In this document: positions 15,001 to 21,218 of the stretch, in pieces
Position numbering within the stretch: the first letter of the stretch is position 1
Layout of the letters: each line of letters opens with the position of its first letter
IMG/VR virus record: IMGVR_UViG_3300044712_000340
Span: 1 to 64,000 of that record
Source of the DNA: a virus
Length of the DNA: 64,000 bases
Direction: 5' to 3' (one strand)
The notes under the pieces: generated by a model
What the model saw: only the letters and a program-made list of their open reading frames with translations
What the model was told of the DNA's origin: nothing
The model's database searches: none
Made by a program: the position numbers and the translations under genes

Positions 15001-15078
15001 CTCAAATGAGAAATATGAATCAGTGTAATTCTGACCTACAAAGGAATAGTATTCCAATGTAACTGCTATAGGCAGTAA
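15001..15078 (+). ncRNA. hairpin train between domains 8 and 9
   Basis: Four short perfect hairpins follow each other: CTC/GAG (15001-15010), TCAG/CTGA (about 15020-15034), GGAAT/ATTCC (about 15042-15055) and ACTGC/GCAGT (about 15062-15076), then a run of nine A. Their regular spacing suggests a folded unit but pairing is short. Confidence 0.3.
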
Positions 15079-15090
15079 TTAAAAAAAAAT

Positions 15091-15272
15091 AAAGATTTGG
15101 TAACTAAATAATAATTCGGATAGAAAACCTGTAGAAATTACAGTTAATTAGACTATCAAGAGTAAAATCTTATATTATTTAGTCAACTTAGGTTGAAGTT
15201 TGAATTCAATGGTTTAGCTTACGAGCATTAAAACAATGGAGTTTCCAGTAGTTCAAACTTTACCAAATCTTT
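15091..15272 (+). ncRNA. structured RNA domain 9 (giant cloverleaf)
   Basis: A 13 bp perfect closing stem (15091-15103 with 15260-15272) opens into a four-way junction with no spare bases: an 11 bp arm (15103-15113 with 15173-15183), a CAAC/GTTG tetraloop hairpin (15184-15195) and a 9 bp arm (15196-15204 with 15252-15260). The first arm branches again into GATAG/CTATC with an inner CTGTA/TACAG, and AAGA/TCTT. The 182-base RNA ends in TTTTT. It is the clearest evidence that these are selected RNA structures. Confidence 0.65.
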
Positions 15273-15283
15273 TTAAAATATAG
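15266..15283 (+). repeat. 18 bp spacer repeat, copy 1
   Basis: AAATCTTTTTAAAATATA occurs here after domain 9 and identically at 15550-15567 before domain 12. It resembles the A/T leaders in front of small genes here, but no start codon follows. Confidence 0.6.
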
Positions 15284-15374
15284 TAATAAGTAATAATTCA
15301 GAGAATACTGATGATATTGAATAATAGAAGTAAATGTCTTTTACAATTACTAAAGAATAGTATTACTTATTACT
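15282..15374 (+). ncRNA. structured RNA domain 10 (14 bp closing stem)
   Basis: AGTAATAAGTAATA (15282-15295) pairs perfectly with TATTACTTATTACT (15361-15374). Inner hairpins: ATTCA/TGAAT (15296-15322) and GTAAA/TTTAC (15330-15344). 93 bases, about the size of a small RNA. Confidence 0.6.
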
Positions 15375-15381
15375 TTAACAT

Positions 15382-15534
15382 AATAACAAATAATATTGGT
15401 GGAGTAATTACCCAGTTTATACTACAATATGAGAGTCTATAAAGTGTCAGGTATAAGTAAATCTCCTTGGTGACTTGTGAGTAGGACACCTGCTTTGTAA
15501 TCGTATAATTAACCAATTATTTGTTATTTTTTTT
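15382..15534 (+). ncRNA. structured RNA domain 11 ending in U8
   Basis: AATAACAAATAA plus ATTGGT (15382-15400) pairs with ACCAAT plus TTATTTGTTATT (15512-15528) with a two-base bulge, and eight T follow at 15527-15534, as in an intrinsic terminator. The interior has CAGGT/ACCTG (15448-15492) and GGTG/CACC options. The U-tract fixes the strand as plus. Confidence 0.6.
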
Positions 15535-15549
15535 AATAAAACTCTAGTT

Positions 15550-15567
15550 AAATCTTTTTAAAATATA
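15550..15567 (+). repeat. 18 bp spacer repeat, copy 2
   Basis: Identical to the copy at 15266-15283 (AAATCTTTTTAAAATATA). It precedes domain 12. Confidence 0.6.
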
Positions 15568-15688
15568 ACTATAAATTGATGTTTTAATGGAGTACTATGA
15601 ACAGTTTAAGAACACTTACAAGTATACCGAGTGCCATTTGAGTAATTGGTTGTGATGGAAAGAAGACAAACTAGACATTTATAGTTAT
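15565..15688 (+). ncRNA. structured RNA domain 12, flanked by direct repeats
   Basis: ATAACTATAAAT (15565-15576) pairs perfectly with ATTTATAGTTAT (15677-15688). The domain is bracketed by a direct repeat AACTCTAG(T/C)TAAA (15540-15552 and 15694-15706), as if the unit had been inserted or duplicated. Internal pairing is less clear. Confidence 0.5.
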
Positions 15689-15726
15689 TATAGAACTCTA
15701 GCTAAAGAGGATAAAGAAAGCCATGA

Positions 15727-15837
15727 GATAACTTATTAATTGGTTATAAGAAATAGATCGAAATAAATCTATACCAAAGATTAGAATAAAATGTAACAAT
15801 TTGTTATAGTAAAGGCTAAATTAATAAGAAGTTTATC
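15727..15837 (+). ncRNA. structured RNA domain 13
   Basis: GATAA and CTTATTAATT (15727-15741) pair with AATTAATAAG and TTATC (15819-15837). Inner hairpins are ATAGAT/ATCTAT (15753-15772) and TAAC/GTTA (15794-15806). A terminator follows immediately. Confidence 0.5.
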
Positions 15838-15838
15838 A

Positions 15839-15867
15839 GGCTGTAGTGAGATTCTACAGCCACTTTT
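15839..15867 (+). terminator. strong terminator ending RNA domains 8-13
   Basis: GGCTGTAG/CTACAGCC 8 bp stem (15839-15846, 15854-15861) with a 7-base loop, followed by CACTTTT. It probably ends the transcript carrying the preceding RNA domains. Confidence 0.75.
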
Positions 15868-15885
15868 AATTTAAAATTAGTAAAT

Positions 15886-16098
15886 ATGGAATACATTACA
15901 TTGATAGGATGGAAATCTAACATAGGAAGATCATTAAATTGGTTAACAATATCAGATATTGAATGTAGTCAAAAATGGAAAAATAAAATATATTTTCCTC
16001 AAGATGTATTAACTACTGAAAAAGGATTTTTATTAGTTCAAACTACAGAAGGAATAAAAGAATTCTCTAAAAGTCATTTTGAAATTTATAAAGAATAA
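15886..16098 (+). CDS. hypothetical small protein
   Basis: 70 aa (MEYITLIGWKSNIGRS...), beta-rich with W/K-rich strands and a C-terminal KEFSKSHFEIYKE; looks like a small barrel. No family recognised. It lies between two RNA domains and carries the common A/T leader. Confidence 0.55.
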   Translation: MEYITLIGWKSNIGRSLNWLTISDIECSQKWKNKIYFPQDVLTTEKGFLLVQTTEGIKEFSKSHFEIYKE

Positions 16099-16269
16099 AA
16101 TCTCTTTGCTTAGGAAGCAAGCAATAAGTTGCGGTGAATATCCGCCATGCAAGGCAAGCTAACTATAAGCTTATGATTTGGCAAATCAGCTTGCGGAATA
16201 AGACACTTAACAGAGATAGTAAACTCTTTAAAACGTAAGGTGTTACAGCCAAGTACAGAGAGATTTTTT
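16097..16269 (+). ncRNA. structured RNA domain 14 ending in U6
   Basis: AAAATCTCT (16097-16105) pairs with AGAGATTTT (16259-16267) and T continues to 16269. Inner helices: GCGG/CCGC (16131-16145), a 7 bp GCAAGCT/AGCTTGC (16154-16160, 16188-16194) holding GATTT/AAATC with a GGC loop (16175-16187), and ACAC-TTA/TAAGGTGT (16204-16242). This region is clearly more G/C-rich than its surroundings, as structured RNAs in A/T-rich genomes tend to be. The closing stem overlaps the stop of the preceding gene. Confidence 0.6.
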
Positions 16270-16274
16270 AATAT

Positions 16275-16445
16275 AATAGTTAATAAACCAAGAAAATTGG
16301 TTGAAGATCATTTGTTAGATATATAGATTAATTGACATAGATAACATTAAGAGTTAAAACCTGCTATAATAAGTGCGCCACTTATGATGGGATTGAAAGC
16401 AGTAGCAAGTATAATTATAGAATACAGAAATTCATATTAACTATT
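16275..16445 (+). ncRNA. structured RNA domain 15
   Basis: AATAGTTAATA (16275-16285) pairs perfectly with TATTAACTATT (16435-16445). The first inner hairpin AACCAA/TTGGTT (16286-16302, loop GAAAA) stacks directly on it. A second arm has CTGCT/AGCAG (16361-16365, 16398-16402) around ATAAGTG/CACTTAT with a CGC triloop (16369-16385), the same triloop as in domain 4. Confidence 0.6.
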
Positions 16446-16476
16446 TTAATTGGAAATTAACTAAAATAATAAATAT

Positions 16477-16855
16477 ATGTGTTTAATTTTAAATAAAGAC
16501 TCAAAAAAATTGTTAGCAAAAAAAAGATATTTTTTGCTATAAATGGTTATTTAAAATACCTATTAAAGATTCAATAGATAAAAATTATAATTATAAAACA
16601 GTATATCAAAAAGTAGATGTCGTAATTGGTGAGACTTATATTTCCGAACTTAGACGTATAGACTCTGTATATTTTTCTTATATTACAAAAGGGTTACATT
16701 CATATAAACATATACCTGTTGATGTATTTTATAACGCTATTCTTGTGGAATGTATTATACCAAAAGGAGCAAAATATTATAGTGGACGATTTAATGCTAT
16801 GTCTAGTTATGCTTCTGATACATTGAAATACATTAAAATAATAAATAACTTATAA
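16477..16855 (+). pseudogene. small conserved phage protein, frameshifted at an A8 run
   Basis: From ATG 16477 the frame reads MCLILNKDSKKLLAKK and hits a stop after 21 codons; the rest (DIFCYKWLFKIPIKD ... GLHSYKHIP ... VECIIPKGAKYYSG ... SYASDTLKY) is open in the +1 frame to TAA at 16853-16855. Removing one A from the eight at 16518-16525 restores one protein of about 125 residues with the pattern MCLxL, K-D-I-x-C-Y-K, GLHS, CIIPKGAxYY, YASDTLKY that I associate with a family common in Bacteroidota phages. Either a real lesion, a slippage site or a sequencing error. Confidence 0.7.
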
Positions 16856-16897
16856 TCCAACGGAGGAATACTCATGTAACATTCGAGGATACTAATC

Positions 16898-16994
16898 TAT
16901 GCAGTTGAAGTGGAATTGGCTTGATCCAATCGATAGATATAGAAGGACACTCAAAAGGGATGCAGGTAGCCAATGTCTTAGAAAGGTCTGCATA
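16898..16994 (+). ncRNA. structured RNA domain 16
   Basis: TATGCAG (16898-16904) pairs with CTGCATA (16988-16994); inside, ATTGGC (16915-16920) pairs with GCCAAT (16969-16974), with an alternative local hairpin ATTGG/CCAAT (16915-16930). Upstream 16856-16897 is G/C-richer than average but I see no clear stem in it. Confidence 0.45.
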
Positions 16995-17025
16995 AGTTAT
17001 TTAAACTAATTAAAACAAAAGTAAA

Positions 17026-17403
17026 ATGTATATTGTAGATATTGAAAAGTTTACTTTTTTGCAAAGAGATTTTCTAGTGCCTATTTACATGGCTAGAGGG
17101 TGCTTTAACGGTAGAGATCTGCATCCAATAATTACTATTGAAGATAAAATATATGTTCTATCTCATACAAAACAAAAAGGAAAAAGATTAAATATTAAGA
17201 TAAGAATCTATGATATAGAAGGGGAATTTATTACAGGTATAAAATCTTTCAATAGCCATCTTACTGGAAATCAGTATTTAACTTTACCTTTATTTAAGCC
17301 TAATAAAATTTATTCTAATATAAGTGGGTATATAATGATAAAACCTTATTTATATGATTTAGGTCTAACTGTTAAAAAATTCAAACTAATTAAAACTGTA
17401 TAA
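17026..17403 (+). CDS. hypothetical protein
   Basis: 125 aa, beta-rich and basic, with no clear domain (MYIVDIEKFTFLQRDF ... YLTLPLFKPNKIYSN). It begins a run of four closely spaced genes to 18130; the next start lies one base after its stop. Confidence 0.6.
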   Translation: MYIVDIEKFTFLQRDFLVPIYMARGCFNGRDLHPIITIEDKIYVLSHTKQKGKRLNIKIRIYDIEGEFITGIKSFNSHLTGNQYLTLPLFKPNKIYSNISGYIMIKPYLYDLGLTVKKFKLIKTV

Positions 17404-17404
17404 T

Positions 17405-17866
17405 ATGAAATACAATTTAGTGGCTAGATGGCCTGGAACAGATTTATGTTATAGGGATAAGCAATGCCCTAAGTGTAAAAAAGAATATTTAGATACAGAT
17501 AAAATATTTTGTGATATTTGTGAATGTACTAAAGAAGAAACAATTGAAGAAGCTATGCAAATATCTTTAAAAGATAAATTTTCTGGTTGGACTGTATCAC
17601 CTGTTTTTGATGGGAATGAATTAGAAGATGCTTGGATGAGAGGAGCAAATTGGCAAAAAGAACAAGATCTTACTCTTATTAAAGAAGGAGTAATATGTCT
17701 GAAAGAATCTAATATTCTTCTAGAAGCAATGTCTAATAAAATAGATAAAATGTATACTGAAGAAGAAGTTTACAATATTGCATTTTTATTATGGGAAGGA
17801 TATATTCACGAAACAAAAGAATATCCTGATTATTGCACATGGTTTGAACAAAATAAAAAGAAATAA
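17405..17866 (+). CDS. zinc-ribbon protein
   Basis: 153 aa. Residues 21-24 (CPKC) and 36-39 (CDIC), with C41 nearby, form a four-cysteine zinc ribbon at the N-terminus; the remainder is helical and acidic, with an EEAMQISLKDKFSGW motif and a C-terminal YCTWFEQNKKK. No family recognised; possibly a nucleic-acid-binding or protein-binding adaptor. Confidence 0.6.
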   Translation: MKYNLVARWPGTDLCYRDKQCPKCKKEYLDTDKIFCDICECTKEETIEEAMQISLKDKFSGWTVSPVFDGNELEDAWMRGANWQKEQDLTLIKEGVICLKESNILLEAMSNKIDKMYTEEEVYNIAFLLWEGYIHETKEYPDYCTWFEQNKKK

Positions 17867-17867
17867 T

Positions 17868-18029
17868 ATGCCAGAAATAATAACATTAAATGATTTGCTA
17901 TTAGGGACTTTAGTAGCAATCATAATTGTAGTAGCTTATAAAGTAGCTACAGGAAAAAATTTCATTTCAAAGGAAGATAATAGTCCCACTTGGAGTGAAT
18001 TAGAAAGTAGAAGATTAAATAAAAGATGA
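17868..18029 (+). CDS. small membrane protein
   Basis: 53 aa from ATG 17868 (MPEIITLNDLLLGTLVAIIIVVAYKV...), one N-terminal transmembrane helix and a polar C-terminus. A longer frame starting inside the preceding gene is rejected. Stop overlaps the next start (ATGA). Confidence 0.55.
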   Translation: MPEIITLNDLLLGTLVAIIIVVAYKVATGKNFISKEDNSPTWSELESRRLNKR

Positions 18030-18130
18030 ATCCTTTGATAAAATTCTTGCTTGTCATAGCTATTATGATAAGTATAATAACATTTTGTTATATAGTATAT
18101 ACTATTATAACAAACAATAAAAACAAATAA
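18026..18130 (+). CDS. 34 aa membrane mini-protein
   Basis: MNPLIKFLLVIAIMISIITF... is a single transmembrane helix followed by TNNKNK. ATGA overlap with the preceding membrane protein gene and one base before the next start, so it is likely translated. Fifth of the tiny membrane proteins in the 12-18 kb region. Confidence 0.5.
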   Translation: MNPLIKFLLVIAIMISIITFCYIVYTIITNNKNK

Positions 18131-18131
18131 A

Positions 18132-18449
18132 ATGGAACTATTAGTGAGACAGAAAAGGCCATTACAGGACTTTTCAAGTGGTAAATGGGTAAATAAACAA
18201 TTTCCTATTATCTTTTATACAATAAAGGATAATAAAAGATTGGTTATAACTCATATGAGTGAGGATGTAAGATCATATGTATTGACATTAACTATAAACA
18301 ACAATTCGTGTATAGGTAAATACAATACACATGAAGATTCTTTATTGTTCAATTTAAATATGGAAGACAATAATTTAAGAATAAAAGATAATACAAGGAT
18401 AGAAGGTCTTGTATTATTAGAAAGAATTGCACCAAATGAGCCAATTTAA
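18132..18449 (+). CDS. hypothetical protein
   Basis: 105 aa, beta-rich, beginning MELLVRQKRPLQDFSSGKW. N-rich middle; no family recognised. Last gene before a 580-base stretch of structured RNA. Confidence 0.55.
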   Translation: MELLVRQKRPLQDFSSGKWVNKQFPIIFYTIKDNKRLVITHMSEDVRSYVLTLTINNNSCIGKYNTHEDSLLFNLNMEDNNLRIKDNTRIEGLVLLERIAPNEPI

Positions 18450-18490
18450 GGCTGTGATTTAATTGATTTTAGGGTAGGTGCACCCATCTT

Positions 18491-18545
18491 AAAGGGGTAG
18501 ACAGTCTGGTTTTCAATAAGGCTATTCGTTTCCAGGCTGCCCTTT
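18491..18545 (+). ncRNA. structured RNA domain 17 (hairpin)
   Basis: AAAGGG/CCCTTT (18491-18496, 18540-18545) and CAGTCTGG/CCAGGCTG (18502-18509, 18532-18539) stack into a 14 bp stem with one G-U and a small 5' bulge, topped by a 22-base loop. Upstream a GGT/ACC hairpin (18471-18484) adds a second element. Confidence 0.5.
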
Positions 18546-18556
18546 ATAAATTTAAA

Positions 18557-18640
18557 AGGGGCTTAATAATTAATAACATTGATTGTTAGTATTATATGTA
18601 ATAGGTAGGCAGTTTTCCCCTCTGCCGTTATTAGGATGTG
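18557..18640 (+). ncRNA. structured RNA domain 18 with possible pseudoknot
   Basis: GGCAG/CTGCC (18608-18612, 18622-18626) has CCCC in its loop (18617-18620), complementary to GGGG at 18558-18561 upstream. The pair could form a long-range pseudoknot around an A/T-rich spacer. No open frame. Confidence 0.35.
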
Positions 18641-18695
18641 TTGGATTTATTTTCATAATTTTTAGGTTTAGGTTAATAATGTTTTGGTTAGTATA

Positions 18696-18730
18696 GTACT
18701 ACAGGTTGCATCCTACTGTAGTGCTTTTTT
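18696..18730 (+). terminator. terminator before the tRNA-like gene
   Basis: GTACTACAG/CTGTAGTGC (18696-18704, 18716-18724), 9 bp with one G-U, followed by TTTTTT (18725-18730). Confidence 0.75.
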
Positions 18731-18734
18731 ATTT

Positions 18735-18742
18735 TATATTTG
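18735..18742 (+). promoter_or_regulatory. -7 box directly upstream of the tRNA-like RNA
   Basis: TATATTTG matches TAnnTTTG. The predicted start, about 7-10 bases downstream, coincides with the first G of the acceptor-like stem at 18753, and a terminator isolates it from upstream transcription. This is the layout of an independently transcribed RNA gene. Confidence 0.5.
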
Positions 18743-18752
18743 TAGAATATTT

Positions 18753-18860
18753 GGGTTGTATGTTACTGGGTGGTAATATCCTAATGGTATGATTTAGGAA
18801 GTGATAGAAATATGTGATATCCTAATACTATCTTATGAAGTTCGAATCTTCAACAACCCA
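18753..18860 (+). tRNA. oversized tRNA-like RNA
   Basis: A perfect 7 bp acceptor stem GGGTTGT/ACAACCC (18753-18759, 18853-18859) with discriminator A, a perfect T-arm TGAAG/CTTCA with the canonical TTCGAAT loop (18836-18852), and a D-arm TTAC/GTAA with a GGG-containing loop (18763-18776). The anticodon-like arm TCCTAA/TTAGGA has a 9-base loop, and a 36-base region with GATAG/CTATC replaces the variable loop. The 10-base repeat ATATCCTAAT occurs twice (18776, 18817). At 108 bases it is too long for an ordinary tRNA; no amino acid is assigned and CCA is not encoded. Confidence 0.55.
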
Positions 18861-18863
18861 CTA

Positions 18864-19010
18864 AAATAGTAATAATTTTATAGAAATCTATAGGAAACTG
18901 TAGACGTAAATACAATACAATATTAAGAAGATAATTTATTAATGTTGGAATGCTGGAGTTTGTATATTGGTAGTAAGAAAAGGCTAGACTATCTTAAACT
19001 ATTACTATTT
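18864..19010 (+). ncRNA. structured RNA domain 19
   Basis: AAATAGTAATA (18864-18874) pairs perfectly with TATTACTATTT (19000-19010), 11 bp, enclosing 125 bases with a TATAG/CTATA hairpin (18879-18892). It begins four bases after the tRNA-like element and ends 21 bases before the endolysin start. Confidence 0.5.
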
Positions 19011-19031
19011 ATTGTTTAACTTAAAAAGAAA

Positions 19032-19508
19032 ATGATGAAATGGATATTAACATTAGTATTATGTCTTATTTACTTGAACATAAATCCAAGTATAAAAGAA
19101 TTAAAGGGAAATAAATTAAATTCTATTAAAAGTTTATCTATTGAAGGTAAAGAGCTAATTTACAAGAAAGTATATCAAGAAACAATAGAAACACTAAAGA
19201 GACAAGAAGGATTTAGAGCTTATTTCTACTCAGATAACGGATATCAATGTATTGGTTATGGTCAAAGAATAAAGTTTTATTCTGAGAAGATACAAGAACC
19301 AGTTACAAAAGAGCAAGCAACTAGGATTCTTGAAAAGAGTTTTAATAATCATATTAAACTAGTAAAAAGAATATATCCTAAATTAGATGATATAAGAGTT
19401 ATAGAATTAGCTCATATATCATATCAAAGTGGAATAGTAAAAGTAATTAAACTAATGAAAAATCAATATGAATTACAAAATAGTAACCAACGAACAACAG
19501 TTAATTGA
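19032..19508 (+). CDS. GH24-type phage lysozyme (endolysin) with N-terminal membrane anchor
   Basis: 158 aa. Residues 1-20 are hydrophobic (MKWILTLVLCLIYLNI), a signal-anchor. The catalytic region shows E59 (RQEGF), D68 (YSDNG) and the CIGYGQR strand at 73-79, matching the GH24 E-D-T arrangement (EGxxLxxYxDxxGxxTIGYG) but with cysteine where threonine is usual. It would cleave peptidoglycan at lysis; a secreted or SAR-type mode is suggested by the N-terminus. The C-terminal lobe is short and overlaps the next gene by 41 bases. Confidence 0.7.
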   Translation: MMKWILTLVLCLIYLNINPSIKELKGNKLNSIKSLSIEGKELIYKKVYQETIETLKRQEGFRAYFYSDNGYQCIGYGQRIKFYSEKIQEPVTKEQATRILEKSFNNHIKLVKRIYPKLDDIRVIELAHISYQSGIVKVIKLMKNQYELQNSNQRTTVN

Positions 19509-20148
19509 GTTCATTGATTGGCTACCAGAGCTTAGATACAATGAGACTTTTTATGTGTGTCTATTTGCACGTAAGAAGTATTGTCAGCATTTAGTTCATA
19601 TAGCTAGTGATAAAGGTCAAATGAAACGATTTACTTCTAAAAAAGATTATCTTATTCAAAAGATAAAACAATTAGAATGTGAAGTAGGAAATTATACTGT
19701 TAAAGGTGTAATTGCACCCCAAGAAAGTTTAGCTTTGTATATCAATCCTAACCCCAGGGACATGGAGAAAGCAGCCAAACAATCTTTAAAACATTTTGCT
19801 GAGTTAATTACTAAACCTTATGGAGGATGGAATCCTCAAGCAGAAGTTATATCAGAAATACAGAAAGCTAAAAGTAGAACTATTTATTTTGACATTGATT
19901 TTGATGGAGTAGAGATATCTTCTATAAAAGACAGATTGTTAGGAATATTAAATTATTCTTCCTGCCATTTTCTTAAAACTAGAGGGGGATTCCATTTATT
20001 AGTTGAAATAGATAAAATTAATGAAGAATATAAGAAAACTTGGTACAAATCTGTAACTTCTTTTGAGGGTATAGATATTAAAGGAGACAATATGATTCCT
20101 GTACCAGGATGTACACAAGGAGATTTTACACCTTATTTTATAAAATAA
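19468..20148 (+). CDS. primase-polymerase-like (AEP-type) protein
   Basis: 226 aa. It carries IYFDIDFDG (139-147), a metal-binding DxD strand, and KTRGGFHLLVEID (170-182), resembling AEP motifs I (hhDhD) and II (sGxGxHhhh). A conserved block PVPGCTQGDFTP (211-222) ends the protein. This suggests a small AEP/PrimPol-like enzyme or a catalytic relative, but the third acidic motif is unclear, so I keep it tentative. It overlaps the endolysin gene, with which it is likely cotranslated. Confidence 0.45.
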   Translation: MNYKIVTNEQQLIEFIDWLPELRYNETFYVCLFARKKYCQHLVHIASDKGQMKRFTSKKDYLIQKIKQLECEVGNYTVKGVIAPQESLALYINPNPRDMEKAAKQSLKHFAELITKPYGGWNPQAEVISEIQKAKSRTIYFDIDFDGVEISSIKDRLLGILNYSSCHFLKTRGGFHLLVEIDKINEEYKKTWYKSVTSFEGIDIKGDNMIPVPGCTQGDFTPYFIK

Positions 20149-20163
20149 TAAATCTAAAATAAA

Positions 20164-20649
20164 ACGGAAAAAGAAATTAAAATACAAGTACCTGATGGGT
20201 ATGAAATTGATAAAGATAAAAGTACTTTTGAAAGAATAGTATTTAAAGAGATTAAGAAAAATTTGACTTATAATGATATTGCCAAAAATCTATTTACTGG
20301 AAAAGACTTATGGAATTTAGAAGAAGGTGATGTAGATAAACTTGATTGGTCTTTAACAGACATTTTATATGCAGATAATTCTAAAACAAGAGAGCAATTA
20401 GAATCAATTTTAGCTTTAAATAAGTTATGTAATGTAGCTAAATACTTGAATGGTGACTGGATTCCTAATTTTATGGATTCTAGTAGAAAATGGTATATTT
20501 ACATAAGTGAAGGTGGAGCATTAAATATTCATAACTTTATTTCTACTAAGTTTAGTATTGTCTATTTTAAAACAGAACAACTAGCACAACAAGCTATAGA
20601 AATTTTAGGTGAAGAAGAAATAAGAAAAGCATTAACTTTAAATTGGTAG
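20164..20649 (+). CDS. conserved small phage protein with apparent ACG start
   Basis: In frame with a TTG at 20263 the reading frame is open back to a stop at 20155, and reads T-EKEIKIQVPDGYEIDKDKSTFERIVFK before the TTG. This segment matches the usual N-terminus (MKEIKIxVPxGYEIDKExSTFExIVFK) of a protein frequent in Bacteroidota phages and Bacteroides, so the true gene starts about 20164, where ACG stands in place of ATG. The product would be 161 aa. Function unknown. Confidence 0.6.
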   Translation, partial: TEKEIKIQVPDGYEIDKDKSTFERIVFKEIKKNLTYNDIAKNLFTGKDLWNLEEGDVDKLDWSLTDILYADNSKTREQLESILALNKLCNVAKYLNGDWIPNFMDSSRKWYIYISEGGALNIHNFISTKFSIVYFKTEQLAQQAIEILGEEEIRKALTLNW

Positions 20650-20651
20650 AT

Positions 20652-20993
20652 ATGGGAACTCAAGATTTAATAAAACTTAGTTTAGAAAAAGGATTTATGC
20701 CTATATTGTGGCATATCTCTTCATCTCCGCCAACAAAATTAGCTGAAAAATTCTATCCTTTATGGTTAAGTGATTTGCAGAAATGGTTAAGAGAAGCACA
20801 TAATATTCATATTGAAATACAAGCTATTAAAGGTGGGTATATCTCTACTAAGTTAGATGAACCTAAAATTCATTATAGACAAACTGTGTATACTGATTTA
20901 GTTACAGAAGATACATTAGATGAAACAAAATATAACATATATGAAGAGGCTTTAGAGTCTGCTTTAGAAGAAGCATTAACACTAATAAAATAA
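20652..20993 (+). CDS. conserved small phage protein
   Basis: 113 aa from ATG 20652. It has the pattern LxKGFxPxxWH...LQKWLREAHNIHIEI...Y..ALESALEEAL common to a family of small phage proteins in Bacteroidota. Function unknown. It starts two bases after the preceding stop. Confidence 0.6.
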   Translation: MGTQDLIKLSLEKGFMPILWHISSSPPTKLAEKFYPLWLSDLQKWLREAHNIHIEIQAIKGGYISTKLDEPKIHYRQTVYTDLVTEDTLDETKYNIYEEALESALEEALTLIK

Positions 20994-20996
20994 AAT

Positions 20997-21218
20997 ATGG
21001 AAATGTTTATAGGTTGCTGGAATAGTAGGCTAGATATTGTTCCAGAGCTTACTGAACAGGAAAAACAAGAAATATATGGAACTAATTGGAAATTTTTAAC
21101 TAATAAAAACTTAAATTATGGAGACTTACAAGACAAAATTAACAGACAGAGTTGCTGTATTATATCAATCAACAATGTTGGAAGCAGCAAAACCTGTGAC
21201 AAGACAGGAATTAATTAA
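20997..21218 (+). CDS. hypothetical protein overlapping next gene
   Basis: 73 aa (MEMFIGCWNSRLDIVPELTEQEKQEIYGTNW...). The last 100 bases overlap the 103 aa gene in another frame, and the C-terminal composition (C-, S- and N-rich) looks less natural than the first 40 residues. It may have lost its original end. Confidence 0.4.
   Translation: MEMFIGCWNSRLDIVPELTEQEKQEIYGTNWKFLTNKNLNYGDLQDKINRQSCCIISINNVGSSKTCDKTGIN

Noticed and set aside
14753-15540. GOLLD or ROOL large ornate RNA
   Set aside because: Size and phage context fit, but the segment breaks into separately closed domains with U-tracts between them; I could not match either consensus from memory. A cmscan would decide.
18450-18870. 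tmRNA or known riboswitch
   Set aside because: No tag reading frame with Ala-like acceptor and no recognised aptamer core; only generic hairpins and one possible pseudoknot.
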